From Bacteroidota bacterium (GTDB taxonomy: Bacteria > Bacteroidota > Bacteroidia > Flavobacteriales > Schleiferiaceae), in NCBI GenBank assembly GCA_003385605.1, contig QQUU01000095.1, forward strand, positions 1 through 37,002: a stretch of DNA of 37,002 bases, written 5' to 3'. Below, one piece after another: positions 30,844 through 37,002 of this stretch. A program made the position numbers and the translations under genes. Positions within the stretch are counted from its first letter, which is position 1. Every line of letters begins with the position of its first letter. The notes under the pieces are model-generated. The model was given only the letters and a program-made list of their open reading frames with translations, had not been told where the DNA came from and made no database searches.

Positions 30844-32835
30844 ATGGCACAATTTGGTACTATAGCCGATTGGCTAAACTATGATAAAATCCGAATGGCG
30901 TCTGCTAAAAGAAATTTATTAGGAGAAGGCATCGGTGAAGCATTTACAGGAATTGCTCAAATAGTTGAAGATAGAGCTGGTGAGCTTTCAGGTAAAAAGA
31001 AAGGGCCGGAGCCTGATAAAAAAGAAGATTTACTTGAAAAACTAAAGTTGGTTGCTCCACCTGAAATTCCGATAGGTAATGTTATGTTACCCACTAAGGA
31101 GATTACACTTCAAACTTTAAAAGAAAGACCAGCTAATGACCCTGAAGTAATAAAAAATAGTCCTCCACCAAAAAATCCACCCGCGGCAGAATTAGCGCAA
31201 GCGGACCCTATAGATTTATCTATAAACACAAATATACCCACTGACAGAGCATTTGATACATATAATTATTCTAAACAGAATTACGAAGGTGTAACAGATA
31301 TTTCTGAATCTACTAAAAACGCGGCTAATAAAAAGAAGAATCAAGCGACATATGCTCAAACGTTTAATGAGATGTTGTTTTTATTACAACAAGATCAAAC
31401 TTATGGGCCGTCGCCATTTCCGCGCAGAAGAGCTGTGGGTGTGCAAGGGGGTACATTAATTGAAACAGCCGAAAGAGAACAACAAAACTATCAACAAAGA
31501 AGATATAATCCAGCAACTGACCCTTATCTAGATGAGCAAGGCAGAGCTGAAATGATAGATTCTCCTGGCTTTATAGGAAGTGCCGGCGCTTTTGCAGAAG
31601 GTTATAATATGCGTATTAAAAGAAGATCTTACGCTAGAAAAGCTTTTGACAAAGCGCAAAAAGGTCTTGAAGACGTTTTTTCGCAGCTACAAGTTGAAAG
31701 TAGCGGTGTAGATTCAATCGATGCTTCTACTAATATTATGGCCCAGCAGGCTAAAAAAGCGTTTCTTGAATTAGAAAAAAATAAATACAGTATGGATCCC
31801 GCTGAATATACAGCGGCAAGGCAGTCTATATTAAATCAGCCTAAATTAATAGGTCAATCAATGGCTGTATTAAAACAGCGTGTTGATGACTTTATTGAAA
31901 ATAGACACTTGCTTTCTAAAGGCAATAACCCAGAAACACTTGATTTATTAGATTCTCTTTCTAAGAACGAAGGGACTATACAGCCTGTTATGCGAGATGG
32001 TAAAGCTTATCTTGTTGGAAAAACCGGAGGTGGTAATGACGTTGATGTTCCTTTATCTGAAATAGTAAACGGTAGAAACGATTTTAAGTTTCTCACAAGG
32101 TTTGATCCTGCTGAAACATTGAATACAATGGTAACTAAATACGGCAAAATCAAAAGAGATGCTGAGTTTAGAACATCTACTGGAGCAGGTGTTGAGTCTA
32201 GAACATTACCTATAAGCGCATTTGAAAAAGATGTTAAGGCTGATTTGAGTAAAATGCTAGCTGACGAAAACATATTACGTTCAGTTGTTGCAGATTATTT
32301 AGACGCTGACTTTGATACTTTTGAAGAAATTAAAGCAGCTGGCTTAGATCCTAAGACATTGGCAATTAATGAGTTGTATAATCAATTTTCTGTTAAGTTT
32401 GATCCAGTTAGTAAACAAAGAGATATTCAAAGCTATACAGTTATTGATCCAGAAGCAAGAGCACTTAAGCTACAAGGTTTAAAAGATAAAGCATCTGGAG
32501 GAGGTAAAGCTGGACTTGATTCACTTTCGCAAACATTTTCTGACCCGAACTTCTATGCATCGTTTGAAAGCAACGAAGGTATAACACCTGAAGTTATTAA
32601 AGCAACCATAGGAGCTAACGCAGTTATTGACGAAAATGATCCTAACTTTTTAGTTATACAGGATCCAGGGGCACCTAATCAAGAAATAAGAATACCTAGA
32701 AAGGGTGGAAGAAACAGACAAAAAGCTGTTGATATTCTAGCTAGACAGGTATTCAAAGCAGATCCTGCTAAAATAAAATTAACACCCACCGTATCACAAG
32801 GTGGACCATTACCTTATTCATTACCTAAACAATAA
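30844..32835 (+). CDS. Internal virion/structural protein, unknown function
   Basis: 663 residues, starting 2 bases after the previous stop. The N-terminal ~130 are helical then disordered and Pro-rich (NSPPPKNPPAAELAQ). The middle is mixed with basic patches (PFPRRRAVGVQGG, MRIKRRSYARKAF), followed by helical segments (KKAFLELEKNKYSMDPAEYTAA; VADYLDADFDTFEEIKAAG). The end includes IRIPRKGGRNRQKAVDILA. No membrane segment, lytic transglycosylase or peptidase signature is apparent. Position between the small Ala/Gln-rich protein and the giant gene suggests a middle-sized ejection ('cargo') protein. Confidence 0.55.
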   Translation: MAQFGTIADWLNYDKIRMASAKRNLLGEGIGEAFTGIAQIVEDRAGELSGKKKGPEPDKKEDLLEKLKLVAPPEIPIGNVMLPTKEITLQTLKERPANDPEVIKNSPPPKNPPAAELAQADPIDLSINTNIPTDRAFDTYNYSKQNYEGVTDISESTKNAANKKKNQATYAQTFNEMLFLLQQDQTYGPSPFPRRRAVGVQGGTLIETAEREQQNYQQRRYNPATDPYLDEQGRAEMIDSPGFIGSAGAFAEGYNMRIKRRSYARKAFDKAQKGLEDVFSQLQVESSGVDSIDASTNIMAQQAKKAFLELEKNKYSMDPAEYTAARQSILNQPKLIGQSMAVLKQRVDDFIENRHLLSKGNNPETLDLLDSLSKNEGTIQPVMRDGKAYLVGKTGGGNDVDVPLSEIVNGRNDFKFLTRFDPAETLNTMVTKYGKIKRDAEFRTSTGAGVESRTLPISAFEKDVKADLSKMLADENILRSVVADYLDADFDTFEEIKAAGLDPKTLAINELYNQFSVKFDPVSKQRDIQSYTVIDPEARALKLQGLKDKASGGGKAGLDSLSQTFSDPNFYASFESNEGITPEVIKATIGANAVIDENDPNFLVIQDPGAPNQEIRIPRKGGRNRQKAVDILARQVFKADPAKIKLTPTVSQGGPLPYSLPKQ

Positions 32836-32838
32836 TAA

Positions 32839-35800
32839 ATGGAAAAATACATTATTAATAACGTCGAGTACACGCTTGAGCAAATTTCAAGTGCCGCTAA
32901 AGAAAACGGGGTAGACATTGACACGTATATTAATGACATGGGAGCCCAAGTCGTTACAGATGCTGTTGAGGATCCCGTGGAAAAGCCAGAGGCTGTTGTA
33001 GAGGAAACTGCACCTGCAACAGCCGTTACGGGTTTGCAGTTGGAAAATGGTTCTTCGGAGCCAGTAAACTATAATCAATATTCTCAAGAAGATATTGATA
33101 GTTTAAAAGTTAGGTTTGATCAGGGTAATTTTAAAACAAATCAATCTGAAGCTTATTTAAACTATAAACAAACAGGCAATTTAGATACCTCTTTATTACC
33201 TGAAAAATATAGTAGACCCATAAATCCAGAAACTAATAAGCCTTTTACGGCAATGGAATGGGTAAAAAACTCTTTATATAACGACGACGTTATGATGGAA
33301 GCTGCTTCTGATTTTAGATCAGGGGAAGGGGCTATAGATGTTATGTCAGCTAGTATTTTGCGTAAGTTATACGGAAAAGAAAATGCTGAAAAAATGGTGG
33401 CTGAAGATGCTAAAGATGGCGAAACTTTTTGGACAGATGGAATGTCAGAAGAAGAGCTTACTAAAGGAATTAAAAGAGTTGAAGAGCTTAATAATAAAAG
33501 AAAGCAAACAGCGTCTATCGTTGAAGGCTTTAAAGAAGGAGATTTAGGGCAAACGGCTGCTGGTATTTTTAATGCTGCTACACAAGTATATAGCTCTTTA
33601 AAATATGCAGCAGGAACAGCTTTTACTGGGTGGTTTACAGATTTTTACGCACAAAATTACATCAACGTAAATAAAGCTGAAGCAGAAAGAAAAGGGGTAG
33701 ATTTTGAAGAATACATTACATCTGGAGAAGATAACGTTATAACCCCCTTTGCTACAGCGTATGTGCAAACAGCTTTAGAAAGCTTTAGCGCTAAAAAAAT
33801 TGTTGGTAAAGACGTAATCAATAAAGCAACTAAAAAAGTAACCGAAAGGCTCGTTGGTAAAGAGGCTGCTGAAAAAGCATTAAAAACAAACGCGGCTAAG
33901 CAAGCTAAAGAAACTGTATTAGGTACAGCGAGGGCAGAAGCAGGCACAGAAATTGGTCAATCAGCGGCAGAAATTTATTCAGAAACATTAGCAAAAACAG
34001 ATGATATTAGCGAAGCATTAGCGGCGAGTGTTGACTTTGTATTTTCCGAAGAGGGTGCTGAAGTGGCATTACAAGGCGCGTTCGGAGGTGGAATTGCTAA
34101 GCTAACAGGGAAAGCAGGTAAGAAAACATTGAGAGCTATGCGCGAAACACGCGTTGCTATTGATGATAATAAAACTGAACAGCTAGTTAATGAGTTATCT
34201 GAATTAAACAAACAATTAATTGGCGCTACAGACGAAGACGTAAAACAAGGTTTAGAATCACAGATAAAAGAAAAATCTGCTGAACTTGATGGATTAGTTA
34301 CTAAGGCTAATGGCATAGTCGATGGAATGACAAATAACGAAATCGACGAAATAAACAACATGTCTGACTTAGCGCAAGCTCAAATACAAAGAGTTAATGC
34401 TTTAAATGCTAAAAAGAAAGCAGGTGATATAAATAATGACGAATATTTATCTGCATTAGAAGGTTATAAAGCTGAATTTGTAAAAGCTAAAAATCGCATA
34501 AAAGGCATAGTTGAAGAAGCGGCTGATACAACGCCGGAAAAAGTATCCCAACGTACTGTTAAAAATGCTGACGCTATTAACAATGCTTTTAATAGCGAAA
34601 CAATGCATCGTGTTAATGAACAAACAGGTAAAACTGAATTAACCGACAAAGGTTTAGACTTTTTTCATAACACCGTTGTTCCTAATATGACCGATCTTGT
34701 TACAAGAATTGGTAACCGAATGTTTAGAGAAAATCCTGAGTTTGGTGAAAAAGGTTATACTAAAAGAGAATTTATTAATGACTTAATTTATTCATCTGAA
34801 GATGTTAGGAATAAAGCATCATCGCTTATTGGCTTAGTAACAAGTTTTAACCCAGAACGAGATCAACTTCTAACTACATATATAACAAGAAACCTAGAAA
34901 ACAGATCTAAGCGTATTTTAGCAGAACGCGTTGGCGATCAAGCTACAGTTGGCGGTACAAGCATAGACACGCAGGAAGCTAGGCAATTAGAAGCTGAAGA
35001 AATTACTATACCAGAAACTAAAGGCCCTAAGTTTGTAAAAAGACTTAATCTTTCTGATGAAATCATGAACAAAGCTAGAAAAGCCGCGGTTAAAGCTTTA
35101 TCTACAGCTAAAAATGTTGATGATAAAAAGTTTGTCAGTGATATTGTAGAAACTATAAACAGTGAGATATTTGAGGACATACGAGCATTAGTGCCTAAGC
35201 CTAAAGAACGTGAAGCTTTTATGCAAGAATTTGCAGAGACGGTTTGGGACGCAATGCCTCAAAGCTCTATGGCTAAGGCTACCCGCAACGAAACTTTTAA
35301 AGAGTGGGGAATGCAAGCGCCAACAAAAGAAGCTTTTATTGACTACTTTTTAGGCAGAGATCAAGAAGGTTTAAAAACAAGCACTATAAATGATCGCGCT
35401 AAAAAACAATTACCTCAGTATTTAGCTAAAGCTATAGGTGCGGAATATGCGGAAGATTTATTGAAAAATGATCCTGAAGTACGTGAAAGATTTAAATTAA
35501 CGCAAAAACAGGAAGTTGAACAAACCGCAGACGAAATACAGGGTAAAACAAAAGAAGAGCGAGAGCTGCAAAATACTGCACCTAAGGAATTAGAAGAATT
35601 AAGAAGATTAGCGGATGAAGGCGACGCTGGCACTATTAATGAAATACTAGAAACAGAAAGAGTTTCAGTTGACAACACTAATTCTAAAAACAATTATGAA
35701 AAATTAACAGCAAGGCAAAAAGCAATAGTTAATTTTGTTAAGGTAGCTAAAATACCTAGCGCTATTTTAGAAAAAGCTATGTTCGCAAATTTTGGGGGCG

Positions 35801-37002
35801 AGTATACTAGAAGAGACGGGATACAATATTATAAACTTAAAAACGGTAAAGAAGTTGCTGGTGGAACGCCAGAGTTTAAAAAAGCCCTTGAAGAAGGTTT
35901 AATTTTACCTAGACAAGATAGGGGTGGTCTTTTTTCAGCAATGGGACGTAAAAAAGCTAATGGAGAAAGAGTTGGCGCTGACGGGCTTTTCTTAGAGGCT
36001 TACAATGCTGCGTTAAAGAACGATAAGCTTTATCCTAATTTAAGCTCAAAAAGAATTGCAATACCCAAAGGCACTAGGATTGATGCGGCTTTTTTAAAGA
36101 AAAATGCTCAACAGATGAAACAAAACATGGATTTTTTAATTACCACCATGAAAGTTTTAACTGATGCAGTTCATAAACATAATTTACCAATACAAGATGC
36201 GTTTTTATTTATTACATCATCGTACCAAGCAACCGAAGGTTTTATAAAAGTAGCTGCGCCTTTTAAATATATTTCAAAAGCATTTTCTTACGGAACAGTT
36301 CCTAAGCAAATGAAATCTGAAATGTTTAGGGAGGAACACCAACCGCCAGCCTCTTATATAGGTAAGGTAATGATGTGGGCTATTAAAAACAATAAAGCTG
36401 ACATAGTAGAGCCCTTTATAAGAAAAAATTATTATCAAACGCAACTTTCAAAGGCTGATGATCAGAAAATAGACGAAGCTAAACTTGATAGTAGTATGCC
36501 AAAAGGCTATCTTATTTTTGAAAATCCAATAATAAGAATGGCTCAGTCCGGTATAAACCTCAATGATCAGTTGAATATTGAAACAGGCCAAACTATGGCT
36601 CAGGAGTTTGATGCGGAAAGTGCAGAAACGCCTGATGCTATCGCGGCATCTAACGAAGTAGTAAAAGAAAAGTTAGAAGATAATATTGAAACTCTAATTG
36701 ATAGAGCAATAGGTAAGCTAGAAGATTATCTGGGCCCAAAAGGAGCTCTACAAGCTAACTTTGCGGCTGTACCTATAAATATATTAATTGGAGGATTAAG
36801 AGCTACTAAACTCGCTTATAGAGGCTCTAAGAACCTTGCTAAAGCACTTGAGGCTGGTTACAAAAAAGTACAAGACTATATGTCTCAGCAAGAGTGGTTA
36901 GATTTTACTAAGCAGGCTGTAACTGAAGTTAAAAAAGAACCAACTGGAAAAACTATTGCATTAGCAATCGCAAATGAAAACGCGATTAAAAATGAACAAA
37001 AT
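32839..37002 (+). CDS. Giant internal virion/cargo protein, 5' 1,388 codons (3' end outside window)
   Basis: I translated every line of this stretch. The frame is open from ATG 32839 (3 bases after the previous stop) to the last base with no stop, so at least 1,388 residues are encoded. The N-terminal MEKYIINNVEYTLEQISSAA...DIDTYINDMG (1-35) resembles a short domain found at the start of large Bacteroidota-phage proteins. A hydrophobic-aromatic patch is at about 255-275 (KYAAGTAFTGWFTDFYAQNY). Long charged helical regions follow throughout (NELSELNKQLIG, EELRRLADEGDAG), with a second hydrophobic patch INILIGGLRATKLAY (about 1313-1327). No RNA polymerase (DFDGD-type), protease or muramidase motif is visible so far. 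Inferred role: ejected internal protein. Confidence 0.75.
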   Translation, partial: MEKYIINNVEYTLEQISSAAKENGVDIDTYINDMGAQVVTDAVEDPVEKPEAVVEETAPATAVTGLQLENGSSEPVNYNQYSQEDIDSLKVRFDQGNFKTNQSEAYLNYKQTGNLDTSLLPEKYSRPINPETNKPFTAMEWVKNSLYNDDVMMEAASDFRSGEGAIDVMSASILRKLYGKENAEKMVAEDAKDGETFWTDGMSEEELTKGIKRVEELNNKRKQTASIVEGFKEGDLGQTAAGIFNAATQVYSSLKYAAGTAFTGWFTDFYAQNYINVNKAEAERKGVDFEEYITSGEDNVITPFATAYVQTALESFSAKKIVGKDVINKATKKVTERLVGKEAAEKALKTNAAKQAKETVLGTARAEAGTEIGQSAAEIYSETLAKTDDISEALAASVDFVFSEEGAEVALQGAFGGGIAKLTGKAGKKTLRAMRETRVAIDDNKTEQLVNELSELNKQLIGATDEDVKQGLESQIKEKSAELDGLVTKANGIVDGMTNNEIDEINNMSDLAQAQIQRVNALNAKKKAGDINNDEYLSALEGYKAEFVKAKNRIKGIVEEAADTTPEKVSQRTVKNADAINNAFNSETMHRVNEQTGKTELTDKGLDFFHNTVVPNMTDLVTRIGNRMFRENPEFGEKGYTKREFINDLIYSSEDVRNKASSLIGLVTSFNPERDQLLTTYITRNLENRSKRILAERVGDQATVGGTSIDTQEARQLEAEEITIPETKGPKFVKRLNLSDEIMNKARKAAVKALSTAKNVDDKKFVSDIVETINSEIFEDIRALVPKPKEREAFMQEFAETVWDAMPQSSMAKATRNETFKEWGMQAPTKEAFIDYFLGRDQEGLKTSTINDRAKKQLPQYLAKAIGAEYAEDLLKNDPEVRERFKLTQKQEVEQTADEIQGKTKEERELQNTAPKELEELRRLADEGDAGTINEILETERVSVDNTNSKNNYEKLTARQKAIVNFVKVAKIPSAILEKAMFANFGGEYTRRDGIQYYKLKNGKEVAGGTPEFKKALEEGLILPRQDRGGLFSAMGRKKANGERVGADGLFLEAYNAALKNDKLYPNLSSKRIAIPKGTRIDAAFLKKNAQQMKQNMDFLITTMKVLTDAVHKHNLPIQDAFLFITSSYQATEGFIKVAAPFKYISKAFSYGTVPKQMKSEMFREEHQPPASYIGKVMMWAIKNNKADIVEPFIRKNYYQTQLSKADDQKIDEAKLDSSMPKGYLIFENPIIRMAQSGINLNDQLNIETGQTMAQEFDAESAETPDAIAASNEVVKEKLEDNIETLIDRAIGKLEDYLGPKGALQANFAAVPINILIGGLRATKLAYRGSKNLAKALEAGYKKVQDYMSQQEWLDFTKQAVTEVKKEPTGKTIALAIANENAIKNEQN

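Noticed and set aside
32276-32338. DADFD stretch in the 663-residue protein as an RNA polymerase DxDxD motif
   Set aside because: The surrounding sequence (YLDADFDTFEE) is an acidic helix without the glycine or other polymerase motifs.
1-37002. tRNA genes, CRISPR arrays, integrase or attachment sites
   Set aside because: All gaps are under about 100 bases and none contains a cloverleaf, repeat-spacer pattern or recombinase gene.

Overview
This window is part of an AT-rich, tightly packed, single-strand virion-gene cluster of a lytic-type tailed phage. All supported genes are on the + strand. Most are separated by 0-15 bases or overlap at stop/start codons, and the longest non-coding stretch is only about 90 bases. 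I see no tail tube, sheath, baseplate or tape-measure gene. Terminase, portal, scaffold and capsid genes are followed by short-tail hub/stabilisation proteins and large internal proteins, so a podovirus-like (short-tailed) particle is most likely. The gene order and protein types resemble crAss-like and related marine podoviruses, but that placement is an inference. No integrase, repressor, tRNA, CRISPR or insertion sequence is visible.

Host: start codons are almost never preceded by a Shine-Dalgarno sequence. Their leaders are A/T-rich (AAATAAA-like), as in Bacteroidota. The tail proteins also carry repeated fibronectin-III-like modules of the GFYY...YYVxAYA type and a BACON-like domain, both common in Bacteroidota surface proteins. 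A marine flavobacterium-like host is the best guess. Several fibre modules are of types I recall from marine phages.

Layout. (1) 1-1731: the 3' part of a viral groEL (its 5' end lies outside the window), a groES and a small winged-helix-like protein. (2) 1724-9387: eight fibre, adhesin or fibre-assembly genes, including a fibre with a cupredoxin-like H..C..H..M motif and an 841-residue protein with lectin-like (LamG) domains. (3) 9398-10634: lysis cassette of a GTA-type holin, two small membrane proteins (one of only 53 residues) and a zinc M15 peptidase endolysin. (4) 10636-11665: three small genes, one of which looks like a second, two-barrel GroES-like protein. (5) 11665-18953: large terminase, portal, scaffold-like protein and major capsid protein, closed by a strong terminator with a UUCG tetraloop. 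(6) 19019-21441: three connector or head-tail joining candidates. (7) 21532-30223: what appears to be one tail hub/stabilisation ('muzzle'-like) protein distributed over three or four genes, with large Ig/FN3/BACON-type insertions between the conserved segments. (8) 30236-37002: three internal-virion/ejection protein candidates. The last is a giant open frame of 1,388 codons that runs off the window.

The most notable points are the chaperonin set (groEL, groES and a possible second GroES-like protein) beside a capsid gene with strong high-expression codon bias, and the split hub protein decorated with Bacteroidota-type adhesive modules.
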